Assembly (NCBI GenBank): GCA_024742395.1
Contig: JANSYO010000033.1
Span: 1 to 47,228 of the forward strand
DNA: 47,228 nt
DNA from: Cytophagales bacterium
Lineage (GTDB): Bacteria; Bacteroidota; Bacteroidia; Cytophagales; Spirosomataceae
Direction: 5' to 3'
Shown: piece by piece, positions 8,811 to 15,976 of the stretch
Position numbering within the stretch: the first letter of the stretch is position 1
Layout of the letters: each line of letters starts with the position of its first letter
The notes under the pieces: model-generated
What the model was told of the DNA's origin: nothing
The model's database searches: none
Seen by the model: the letters and a program-made list of their open reading frames with translations, nothing else
Translations under genes and position numbers: made by a program

Positions 8811-9731
8811 ATGAACGTACAGAAAATTACTGATGCCCTAAGCAATGGCCTTTTATCGTTTCCAATTACTGACTTGGATTCCGCAGGGAATTTTGACCAA
8901 AAGTCTTATGAAAATAGGTTAGATTGGTTTAGCTCAAAAGAGATTTCATCTGTTTTTGTGGCAGGAGGAACCGGTGAGTTTTTCTCTTTATCAAAAGAAG
9001 AATACGCCCAAATTATCCAAAGTGCCGCCAAGGTAATAGGAGATCGTTTACCCGTGATTTCAAGTGTGGGTAGAAGCATTCCAGAGGCTATAGAATTTGC
9101 CAAAATGGCAGAAGAAGCAGGAATGCACGCACTTTTATTAATGCCTCCATATTTGACAGGATGCCCTAAAGATGGCTTGGTGAAGTATGCTGAAACCATC
9201 ATGAAAAATACCTCATTGCCTGTGATTTACTATAATAGGGGAAACGGAATTTTAGCTGCACCAGAAGTAAAAGAACTGTCGGATAAATGTGAGAATTTTA
9301 TTGGGCTAAAAGATGGCACGGGAAACATGCAAGAGCTGAATGATACGATTAAAACAGTAGGAGATAGACTGGTTTATATTGGTGGTGTTCCTACTGCCGA
9401 GATTATTTCAGAAGCTTATTTGGCCATTGGTGTCAATACCTATTCTTCTGCGGTTTTTAACTTTGTGCCAGATTTGGCCATTCGCTATTACAAAGCACTG
9501 CGGGCAGGAGAAAAGGAAGTAGTTACTGAAATAATAAAAGAGTTCTTTATTCCATTTGTGAATCTTAGAAGCAAAAAGTCTGGTTATGCTGTCAGCCTTA
9601 TTAAAGAAGGGGCAAAACTTATAGGCCAGAGTGCCGGAGAGGTAAGAGCACCTTTAATGATGCCAAATCCAGAAGAGTCAAAAATGCTTGAAGGCCTAAT
9701 TTTCAAAGCAGAAAAGCTAGCTATGAATTAA
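8811..9731 (+). CDS. 5-dehydro-4-deoxyglucarate dehydratase (decarboxylating)
   Basis: A 306-residue DapA/NanA-superfamily TIM barrel. It fits the 5-dehydro-4-deoxyglucarate dehydratase branch (EC 4.2.1.41), which dehydrates and decarboxylates the GarD product to 2,5-dioxopentanoate. Motifs: GLLSFPITDLD at the start, AGGTGEFFSLS, SSVGRSIPEA, the Tyr-containing IYYNRGNG, and the Schiff-base lysine in GLKDGTG (Lys167). It follows garD after 7 bases and ends the operon. The next enzyme, 2,5-dioxopentanoate (alpha-ketoglutarate semialdehyde) dehydrogenase, is not present here and must be encoded elsewhere. Related aldolases look alike, but the GarD neighbour makes this reading the best one. Confidence 0.9.
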   Translation: MNVQKITDALSNGLLSFPITDLDSAGNFDQKSYENRLDWFSSKEISSVFVAGGTGEFFSLSKEEYAQIIQSAAKVIGDRLPVISSVGRSIPEAIEFAKMAEEAGMHALLLMPPYLTGCPKDGLVKYAETIMKNTSLPVIYYNRGNGILAAPEVKELSDKCENFIGLKDGTGNMQELNDTIKTVGDRLVYIGGVPTAEIISEAYLAIGVNTYSSAVFNFVPDLAIRYYKALRAGEKEVVTEIIKEFFIPFVNLRSKKSGYAVSLIKEGAKLIGQSAGEVRAPLMMPNPEESKMLEGLIFKAEKLAMN

Positions 9732-9850
9732 TTCAGGAAAGTAGTAAATATTCCAGATTGGCAGCTCATCGTGGAAGTCAGTGGCTATTTTCGATTTGTT
9801 TCTGGCTACCTTTTGTAAATTCCAAATAATTTGTGGCCTGGTTTAACAAG

Positions 9851-11347
9851 TTAAAATTGCCTAATCCTGTAAATCATTTGAACATTATCAAAGACCAGGT
9901 TTTGAGCTTCTAGAATTTCCATTTGTTGTACTTTACTCCGGATTGTCGAATTACGTATAGTGAAGTCTTTAACATCCCGCATCAAAATGGATTCGTTACA
10001 GGTAACATCCATGTTTTCCATGATTACATTTGTCAATGGTACTTCAGGAATACATTTGGCTCTAATAAAACTATTGTTTGTAGTGATTTTAACATCACGC
10101 ATAAAAATGTTTCGATAGATGGGCGTAAGCTCATTGATAGGAAGTTTCGGTAGTCGGTCTGCCAATGCTCCTACATAGGTTCTGCTGCCTAGAAGGTCCC
10201 ATTCCAGAGCATGTTTACTGATATTCATTTCCACTCTTTCATAGTAGATATTTTCTACACCACCACCACGTGGACGTCTTGTCTTGAAACGAAATCCTCG
10301 GTCTGTTCCGTCAAAAATACAGTCGTGCAAGTAGATATTTCTAATCCATCCTGCGGTTTCGCTGCCTGTAGTAATAGCCCCATGCCCAGCTTCAGATAGG
10401 CAGTAACGCACCACTATATTTTCTGTGGGGCGGTTTACTTGGATGCCGTCTTTGTCTCTTCCAGATTTCATGGTGAAACAGTCGTCTCCGTTATTAAGCG
10501 TACAATATTCAATCAATACATTTCTTGAAGACTCTATGTCTATACCGTCTCCTGTCGGTATCCCCACCGAATTTACGGTAATGCCACGTATGATTACGCC
10601 ATCGCAGTAAATGGGTGTTACATTCCATGTGACGCTGCGTTCTATGGTAATCCCTTCTATCAGAACGTTATTACATTCTACCAAGCATATGGATTTAGGT
10701 TTGTAGAAAAAACGACCTTCGTGCCCGTCGTAAATTCTGTCTTTAACGGGAGCTTCCTGGTCAATAGCTACTTCTACTACTCCCGGAGCACTTTCTGCCG
10801 TTCTTACAGGAGCATCTAAAGGAGGCCCAACGATTTTTCCTTTGCCTGTCAAAGCGATGTTCTCAGCCTTATGTGCGTAAATAAAACCACCGCTTGACAT
10901 TACTTCTATACCTTCAACCCGGGTAAAAACAGCGGGCAGGAAATCTTCTATTTCACCACTAATATGCAGTTCTGCCCCTTCTTGCAGATGCAGGTTGACA
11001 TTGCTTTTGAGGGTTAATCTTCCTGTTTGCCAAATGCCTTTTGGAACCAATACTGTACCACCGCCACGTTTATTTACATTGTCTATGGCTTTTTGAATGT
11101 TCTGCGTTACTTTTTTGCCAGACTTTGCTCCAGTGCTTGTTATGTTCAGAGAATAATCGGCAAACTTCTGTTTTTGCAGCTGTGGCATGTCAAAAGGTGC
11201 AATTATTGGTGCAATATGCTCTGTCAATGCCGCAGCACCTACCTGATTTTTGGTAACAAAAGCGGAGGTATTTCGTGGAAGGTTAAACTGTCCCCATGAT
11301 GCGGCAGCAATAAGGGTGAACGAGACAATTAAATAGATTCTTTTCAT
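9851..11347 (-). CDS. GH28 polygalacturonase-like glycoside hydrolase, secreted
   Basis: A 498-residue parallel beta-helix enzyme with a Sec signal peptide (cleavage near ASWGQ). GH28 enzymes hydrolyse alpha-1,4-galacturonan or rhamnogalacturonan. The catalytic set is visible: Asp267 and Asp270 in GDGIDIE (the NTDGxD motif in variant form), Asp288-Asp289 in NGDDCF, His322 in GHGA and the RIK-type triplet as Arg353-Phe-Lys355. The preceding region (residues 50-135) holds the N-terminal helix turn with the GGGTVLVPKG motif. It is convergent with the galactarate operon, and the product galacturonate fits that pathway. A beta-propeller protein gene lies 25 bases upstream on the same strand. Confidence 0.9.
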   Translation of the reverse strand: MKRIYLIVSFTLIAAASWGQFNLPRNTSAFVTKNQVGAAALTEHIAPIIAPFDMPQLQKQKFADYSLNITSTGAKSGKKVTQNIQKAIDNVNKRGGGTVLVPKGIWQTGRLTLKSNVNLHLQEGAELHISGEIEDFLPAVFTRVEGIEVMSSGGFIYAHKAENIALTGKGKIVGPPLDAPVRTAESAPGVVEVAIDQEAPVKDRIYDGHEGRFFYKPKSICLVECNNVLIEGITIERSVTWNVTPIYCDGVIIRGITVNSVGIPTGDGIDIESSRNVLIEYCTLNNGDDCFTMKSGRDKDGIQVNRPTENIVVRYCLSEAGHGAITTGSETAGWIRNIYLHDCIFDGTDRGFRFKTRRPRGGGVENIYYERVEMNISKHALEWDLLGSRTYVGALADRLPKLPINELTPIYRNIFMRDVKITTNNSFIRAKCIPEVPLTNVIMENMDVTCNESILMRDVKDFTIRNSTIRSKVQQMEILEAQNLVFDNVQMIYRIRQF

Positions 11348-11372
11348 TTGAACAGGGTTTTAATTTTGTGGA

Positions 11373-12431
11373 TTATTTCCAGCCTAGTGTACATTTACCT
11401 ATGGCAAAGAAATTCTCATCATTAACGTTCATTCTGGCTGTATAAATCACAGTAAAAGTGCCGTCATCCTCTTCAATGGCACAGAGCGGTGTTCTCATGG
11501 CGTGGTCGCCGGCATCGGCCCAAATGGTATCAGTTTGAATTTTAATTCTTTTTTCGGGAGTCCATTGTATGCCACTTTCGGACAAACTGTATCCTATTTC
11601 CTGGTCGCCAAAGGAATCAAAAACAGTAAGCAAGCCTCCGTTTTTCAATTCTGTCACTTGTGGGTTTTCTGCAAATTCGTCGGCAATAGGAACTGGATTA
11701 TATTCTTCTGACAATCTAACCCATGGGCCACTCAATTTTGGTGCTTCTGCGAGCCCAATTGGCCAAGGCCCCATCGGGATATAGTTGTGCCCGTCATAAA
11801 ACGCATACCACTTGTTTCCCACCTTAAAGGGATTGAAAGTCGCTACGGCTTGTTGCCCTTCCCATTCTTGTGAGTTTTCGTCAGGTTGTAAAACTATTCC
11901 TAAGTCAGCATAGGGGCCTGCAATGCCTCTTTTCCCTTTAATTACTGATTTTGCCCGCCAGATTTTTCCTTCATAGTCGCTGCGTTCTATTTCTCTTTTT
12001 TCTTTGTCTCCGGCTCGGTAAGCCACATAAAAAATATTCCAGGCTTCTTCTTCTTCATTAAATTCTACACCTGTTACCCAAACTTCTGATCTCGGATTCG
12101 AAGGTGACCTTCCCGGGATACTTTCTACTAAAGTAGCCTGGCGTTTCCACTGAATAGCATCCGGGCTTGTCCAATAGGCAATTCGCATATCTCTGTGTGG
12201 TCGTTCAAACATTTCATTGACGAACATATGATACTCTCCATCAATTTTCACTACTTGTCCTGTTTCAAATCCAGAACGATTTTTACTGGTTACCACGTCA
12301 GGATGAGCAACTGAAACTACAGGTCCTTTATGCTCTGAAATCAAGATCAGTTCTTTTTGGCTGAAAGCACTATTGCAGGCAAGGAATAAGGACAGGGTGA
12401 AAAGGGTTAGAGTTAGTTTTGGAGTAGGCAT
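11373..12431 (-). CDS. Secreted beta-propeller glycoside hydrolase-like protein (GH43/GH32/GH117 superfamily)
   Basis: A 352-residue exported protein. The signal region could be cut after AFSQ, and a Cys in LFLAC (Cys19) also makes a lipoprotein possible. The body shows the repeated blade pattern of five-bladed propeller hydrolases: KIDGEYHMFVNEM, MRIAYWTSPDAIQWKRQ, WNIFYVAYR, GNKWYAFYDGHNYIPMG, IGYSLSESGIQWTPE and FTVIYTARM. Catalytic acids cannot be assigned with certainty. It sits 25 bases before the GH28 gene and probably shares its transcript, which suggests removal of side chains from pectin (arabinose, xylose or an unsaturated sugar). A family number would need a database search. Confidence 0.65.
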   Translation of the reverse strand: MPTPKLTLTLFTLSLFLACNSAFSQKELILISEHKGPVVSVAHPDVVTSKNRSGFETGQVVKIDGEYHMFVNEMFERPHRDMRIAYWTSPDAIQWKRQATLVESIPGRSPSNPRSEVWVTGVEFNEEEEAWNIFYVAYRAGDKEKREIERSDYEGKIWRAKSVIKGKRGIAGPYADLGIVLQPDENSQEWEGQQAVATFNPFKVGNKWYAFYDGHNYIPMGPWPIGLAEAPKLSGPWVRLSEEYNPVPIADEFAENPQVTELKNGGLLTVFDSFGDQEIGYSLSESGIQWTPEKRIKIQTDTIWADAGDHAMRTPLCAIEEDDGTFTVIYTARMNVNDENFFAIGKCTLGWK

Positions 12432-12440
12432 TTTTTGAGG

Positions 12441-12525
12441 TGAGATGTAAGACTTAAGACAAGAGACTTAAGACATGAGACAAAAGACATGAGACAAAAG
12501 ATATGAGACTCAAGACTTTGGTCTT
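12441..12525. repeat. Degenerate 14-base tandem repeats (GACATGAGACAAAA type)
   Basis: Between the propeller gene and the small lipoprotein gene the DNA is built from near-copies of a 14-base unit: 12467-12480, 12481-12494 (CAAAAGACATGAGA), 12495-12508 (one change) and a decayed copy at 12509-12522. More distant copies of the same GACTTAAGAC theme extend left to about 12441. One strand is almost purely purine. The array ends in a small hairpin (AAGAC, loop TTTG, GTCTT, 12512-12525). Confidence 0.8.
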
Positions 12526-12529
12526 TTGT

Positions 12530-12985
12530 TTATTTTATTGGAATTTTTACTCTTAAGTATTTTTCTATGTTTAGATGATTTACTCCGGCTTCGGGTACGT
12601 CTTCTATTCCTTTGATTGTCAGGGTGTCTCCATTTATGGTGTATTCAAAATTAAAGGAATTGTTTTCCCATTCTCTCACATTAAAATACGCTAAATTTTC
12701 TGTGTAGATATTGCCCTCAATACTGTAAGTGCCACCACCTGCAGAGAATATCGCTGTACTGTCTTTGCCATTGGTAAGGTCATGCCTGAGAAAAGAAAAG
12801 TGTGTACCATTGAGAATTTTGATCATTTCTTGTCCAATGGTATAATCTGTATAGGTGGTGTCGGTTCCATTGACCACCGTACCGTTTAAGAGTTTCCAGG
12901 TGCCTTCTATAGGATGCCGGGTGTCTTTCGGTTGACAGGCTAGAATTGAACATGAAATAATGAACAAACAGAAATTCTTTAACAT
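12530..12985 (-). CDS. Small lipoprotein, lipocalin-like
   Basis: A 151-residue protein with a lipoprotein signal (lipobox ILAC) starting from the ATG at 12985; the longer frame starting at 13021 adds a polar leader and is less likely. The mature part reads HPIEGTWKLLNG near its start, then polar strands with TFSFL-like and NGDTLTIKG patterns. That pattern is common to lipocalin-like domains found in many Bacteroidota lipoproteins, with ligand unknown. The repeat array separates it from the propeller gene, so it may be transcribed with the pectin genes or on its own. Confidence 0.7.
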   Translation of the reverse strand: MLKNFCLFIISCSILACQPKDTRHPIEGTWKLLNGTVVNGTDTTYTDYTIGQEMIKILNGTHFSFLRHDLTNGKDSTAIFSAGGGTYSIEGNIYTENLAYFNVREWENNSFNFEYTINGDTLTIKGIEDVPEAGVNHLNIEKYLRVKIPIK

Positions 12986-13048
12986 AGTTTTCCAGAAAAG
13001 GTAAGGGTTAATTTCAGACATGAAACTACGCAGAATTTCTTATTATTT

Positions 13049-13150
13049 TTATTTCCTGATCTCCGGAATCTTATCGATTTGGACCACAGTCTCAATGTAA
13101 GTGAAAGCCTTGCTGTCCCATGTAGTATGCTCTAAATCATAGGTCAATAA
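13049..13150 (-). pseudogene. Short C-terminal remnant of a decayed gene
   Basis: A 33-codon open stretch without a usable ATG, closed by TAA at 13049-13051 and bounded upstream by TAA at 13151-13153. It reads like real protein: LEHTTWDSKAFTYIETV followed by VQIDKIPEIRK. The composition differs from random translations of this AT-rich DNA. It probably is the tail of a gene whose 5' part has been deleted, next to the edge of the pectin region. I do not recognise the family. Confidence 0.35.
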
Positions 13151-13216
13151 TTAAATTGCAAGCAATAATACTTTTATTTAAGCATTAGAATAGAACATGT
13201 CATCCTGTTAAACCGC

Positions 13217-13834
13217 ATGAAAACAAAGCTTTTACTTGGCATACTGTGCATTTTCTTCGGGGCTAAAGCATTCGCGGATTCCCCGTTGACCTCAACTAAT
13301 TTCAGTAAGGCCTATCAGGAGATGAAAATCATTCAAAAAGCTGCTGCAGCCCAAGGAGAGCTGACACCCCAATTATTGAAGTATTTGCTAAAGAAAGGAA
13401 AGCCCCTTGAAGTCAAAATGGCTTTAATTAATGAACTGGGATGGGACTTTAACGGCAAATCCAATGCTCTTCTTTTTGAAGAGTATTTGTTGAAAAAACG
13501 TAAACTGAAAAACTACAATGAATTGACTTCTAATGTCAATGCTGAAGAGTTGATTTGCCTTGCCTATTTGAAAGCTCTTGACGACTACTTTCAAGTCAAT
13601 AAGGCACTTGCATTGGCAAAAAGAGCCAAGGCAAAAGCATCAGATAGTTATACCGTTAATATAATTTGTGCTCTTATTGAGGCTCAAAAAGCCTTGCACT
13701 CAGAACAATGGTGTAAAGTATATAAACTTACGGATGAGGTCAGAAATGATACCTCTCTTAGTTTAGACATGAAAAAGGAGGCTTCAGACATCATTTTTGA
13801 TTACATGGATATTTATAAAGCGGATTGCGAATAG
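13217..13834 (+). CDS. Exported helical protein of unknown function
   Basis: A 205-residue protein with a signal peptide (cleaved near KAFADS). The mature part is mostly alpha-helical: SPLTSTNFSKAYQEM, LLKYLLKKGKPLEVKMALINELGW and a lysine/alanine-rich helix around residues 135-150. Its internal pattern resembles small helical repeats. Two late Cys residues and a C-terminal ADCE could form disulfides. I have seen similar N-termini in Bacteroidota hypothetical proteins, but no function is known to me. It stands alone between the gene remnant and the next secreted protein. Confidence 0.75.
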   Translation: MKTKLLLGILCIFFGAKAFADSPLTSTNFSKAYQEMKIIQKAAAAQGELTPQLLKYLLKKGKPLEVKMALINELGWDFNGKSNALLFEEYLLKKRKLKNYNELTSNVNAEELICLAYLKALDDYFQVNKALALAKRAKAKASDSYTVNIICALIEAQKALHSEQWCKVYKLTDEVRNDTSLSLDMKKEASDIIFDYMDIYKADCE

Positions 13835-13903
13835 GAGATACTGCTTTAAAAATGATCATAATAAGTTCTTTTTCACCGAATAGGGGGACCTCCTTTAGAT
13901 ATA

Positions 13904-13911
13904 TACGTTTG
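13904..13911 (+). promoter_or_regulatory. Possible -7 element TACGTTTG
   Basis: An exact TAnnTTTG match 66 bases before the start of the tail-fibre-like protein gene. No good TTG is visible 19-20 bases upstream, so the call is weak. Confidence 0.3.
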
Positions 13912-13976
13912 AAACCGTAAAATAAAACTCACCACTTTTCTCAGGCTTAAGTCACATGTAACGGTATCTTAAGACA

Positions 13977-14897
13977 ATGAAAAAAGTAATAAGTATCAGT
14001 TTATTGGCCCTATTCATAAGTTGCACTGCATGGGCTCAGCTAGAAATCGTCCCTAGAACTGCCGAAAGACCGGCATTATTACGAACTGACAATTCCGCTC
14101 ATTTTTCACTAGGATTACAGGAGAAGAGTGTGCTTAATATTTCATCCAATGGGCGTGTGGGACTTGGTACAGAATACACCAGCAATGGGGTGAAACTGTT
14201 TCCACAATTTGCCAAATTACACATTCGCCATAATAGCTCTGGGGCATGGTCAGAAGGCAGTGGTTCAGCACATCTACTTCTTGACGAAGATGGCATTACA
14301 GATTATGCACGACTTCGATTTCGGAACTCCAGAATTTATCCTCTGGTTCTGGGCGGTTACACCTATTTGCCAGACGGACGCTACTGGGACATTGCAGGTA
14401 GGGGCTACGGCGGCGATATTACAAATGATCGCTTACATTTTTATAACAGTGATAAAGGCAATATCTTATCGATTGCCGGTGATGGGAAAGTCGGTATTAA
14501 CAATAGTAACCCTGGTGAGGCTTTAGATGTATCTGGCTCTGCCAAAGTAACAGGCTTCTCAGAGACCGGCGAATTGTCTATTCCGCATAAGACAAAACTA
14601 ATTGCATTTACCTCTTTACCTTTTTCATGCGGAGCAGGAGCAACGTATAATTTTAGCTTGGGAGTTAACGAAAGTCGGGTAATTTCTGCAGATGTATTGG
14701 TACAAACCGGAACATCCTCCTTTTATCCGCCAAATGACTGGTTTAATAACAGAGAATACTCGTACCGGATAGATGGCTCTACGATCTACTTTGAGTTTAA
14801 AGCGGTTTCAGGCTGTGATTTCAGCCCAAGAGGATTCAGGGTTTGGTTGACCTACTCTGATGCTGCCATTCCTATGCCTACCGGTAATGGCCCATAA
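13977..14897 (+). CDS. Secreted protein with tail-fibre-like repeats
   Basis: A 306-residue exported protein (signal peptide ending CTAWAQ). The middle contains SSNGRVGLGTEY and the typical GDGKVGINNSNPGEALDVSG, the repeat seen in phage tail fibres and in Bacteroidota surface proteins, where it marks a trimeric beta-structure. The C-terminal 100 residues form a distinct domain with two Cys (SCGAG and SGCDF) and many aromatic residues. No C-terminal intramolecular chaperone or sorting domain is seen. There are no phage genes around it, so it is more likely a cell-surface protein than a prophage relic. Confidence 0.7.
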   Translation: MKKVISISLLALFISCTAWAQLEIVPRTAERPALLRTDNSAHFSLGLQEKSVLNISSNGRVGLGTEYTSNGVKLFPQFAKLHIRHNSSGAWSEGSGSAHLLLDEDGITDYARLRFRNSRIYPLVLGGYTYLPDGRYWDIAGRGYGGDITNDRLHFYNSDKGNILSIAGDGKVGINNSNPGEALDVSGSAKVTGFSETGELSIPHKTKLIAFTSLPFSCGAGATYNFSLGVNESRVISADVLVQTGTSSFYPPNDWFNNREYSYRIDGSTIYFEFKAVSGCDFSPRGFRVWLTYSDAAIPMPTGNGP

Positions 14898-14904
14898 ATG
14901 ATGC

Positions 14905-15318
14905 TCATTTCGCAGATATAATCTCAATCTCAATTAAACAATTTAGGGCTGTAGCCAATAAAGGCACGGGGACGATAGAGCTTGCAGGAAGATTCTCTGC
15001 CCGCCATTCTTTAGACGCTACTTCTATAAGAATTTGTTTTTTCTCTATGCTGAAATCGGCAATATATACTGTTTGTTTTACTACATCATCTATTGATAAA
15101 CCTGCAGAGGCCAAAGCCTTTTTAATGTTGGAAACCGTTTGTCGTACCTGTTCTTCATAGTTTACCGAAACCAGCTGGCCCGATAAATCAGAAGCCCATT
15201 GACCTGAAAAATAATAAAGTGATTTACCCTCAGGAATTTTGCCAATATGCGAAAATCCATATTTACCCGGATTAAATACCTCTTCAGGGTTAATAAAACT
15301 GTTCTTAAGTTGGCTCAT
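14905..15318 (-). CDS. RidA/YjgF family protein
   Basis: A 137-residue member of the RidA family, which often hydrolyses reactive enamine/imine intermediates, though many members have other roles. Seen: FSGQWASDLSGQLV, the EEQVRQTVSNIKKALASAG helix, DDVVKQTVYIAD, and ASSIVPVPLLATALNCLIEIEI. In canonical RidA a conserved Arg stands in the ACRVAV-type strand; here that position is in a changed context (LPASSIVPVPLLA), so deaminase activity is doubtful. It lies downstream of a Crp-like regulator gene on the same strand. Confidence 0.85.
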   Translation of the reverse strand: MSQLKNSFINPEEVFNPGKYGFSHIGKIPEGKSLYYFSGQWASDLSGQLVSVNYEEQVRQTVSNIKKALASAGLSIDDVVKQTVYIADFSIEKKQILIEVASKEWRAENLPASSIVPVPLLATALNCLIEIEIISAK

Positions 15319-15389
15319 GTTTTTTTGTATTTATGTACCACAAAGGAAACAATAGGCAAACCCCGAAACATGTACATAGGTAAAGAAAA

Positions 15390-15965
15390 CTAGCCAAGGC
15401 TGTTTTGTTTCCTGATTCGGCTTAGCTGAGTAGGGGTGATGCCCAAATAGGAAGCAATATGATATTGCGGTATGAGCTGTTCTAATTCAGGGTATTCTTT
15501 TTGAAAAATAGCGTAACGCTTGTTGGCTTCAAGCATAACTATCTCCACTTCTCGCTTTTCCTTGGCGACAAAATACTGCTCTGCAATTATTCTCAAAAGG
15601 CGTTCTAAATCCTGATGTTCATCCAGTAAATTGATGAATTTTTGGTAGTCAGCCGTAATTAACTCACAGTCTGTCAGTGCCTGCTGATTAATGGAATTGG
15701 GCCTTTGGGTTACCAGGGAGGAATAACCGCCTACAAAATTGTTTTTTGTGAAGAAGTGCTTGTTGTATTCCAGGCCCTCAGTATTTCGGTAAAATGCTCT
15801 CATTACTCCTCGTTTAAGAAACCCGAATTTTCTGGCCACTTTACCCTCTTCAATAAAGTATTCTCCTTTTTTTAAGGTCTGCTCACTCAAAAGATCTCTA
15901 ACTGCCACCCACGAGTTTTCACTGATGGGCGAAATAGTATTGAAGAAATTAAAAAGTTCAGTCAT
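15390..15965 (-). CDS. Crp/Fnr-family cyclic-nucleotide-binding-like regulator
   Basis: A 191-residue protein from ATG 15965 (a TTG at 15980 would overlap uvrC and is less likely). Residues 15-125 form a cupin-like cNMP domain (LKKGEYFIEEGKVARKFGFL, KNNFVGGYSSL). Near the C-terminus lies a short helix-turn-helix (YHIASYLGITPTQLSRIRKQ). This compact layout is the common Bacteroidota Crp/Fnr type whose members often have degenerate ligand sites. The gene starts 11 bases after the uvrC stop, so it may be cotranscribed. The ridA gene next downstream is a possible target (inference). Confidence 0.88.
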   Translation of the reverse strand: MTELFNFFNTISPISENSWVAVRDLLSEQTLKKGEYFIEEGKVARKFGFLKRGVMRAFYRNTEGLEYNKHFFTKNNFVGGYSSLVTQRPNSINQQALTDCELITADYQKFINLLDEHQDLERLLRIIAEQYFVAKEKREVEIVMLEANKRYAIFQKEYPELEQLIPQYHIASYLGITPTQLSRIRKQNSLG

Positions 15966-15976
15966 ACTTTTTAGGG

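Noticed and set aside
9732-9850. Possible coding remnants on the minus strand between the dehydratase and GH28 genes (for example TDFHDELPIWNIYYF in one frame).
   Set aside because: The protein-like pieces are in different frames, short and interrupted by stops, and I recognise no family. Chance cannot be excluded.
12509-12530. Intrinsic terminator at the end of the tandem repeats.
   Set aside because: The stem is only 5 base pairs (AAGAC/GTCTT) and is explained by the repeat units themselves.
13977-14897. Prophage relic based on the tail-fibre-like repeat.
   Set aside because: No integrase, capsid, terminase or lysis genes nearby, and the repeat is common in host surface proteins of this phylum.
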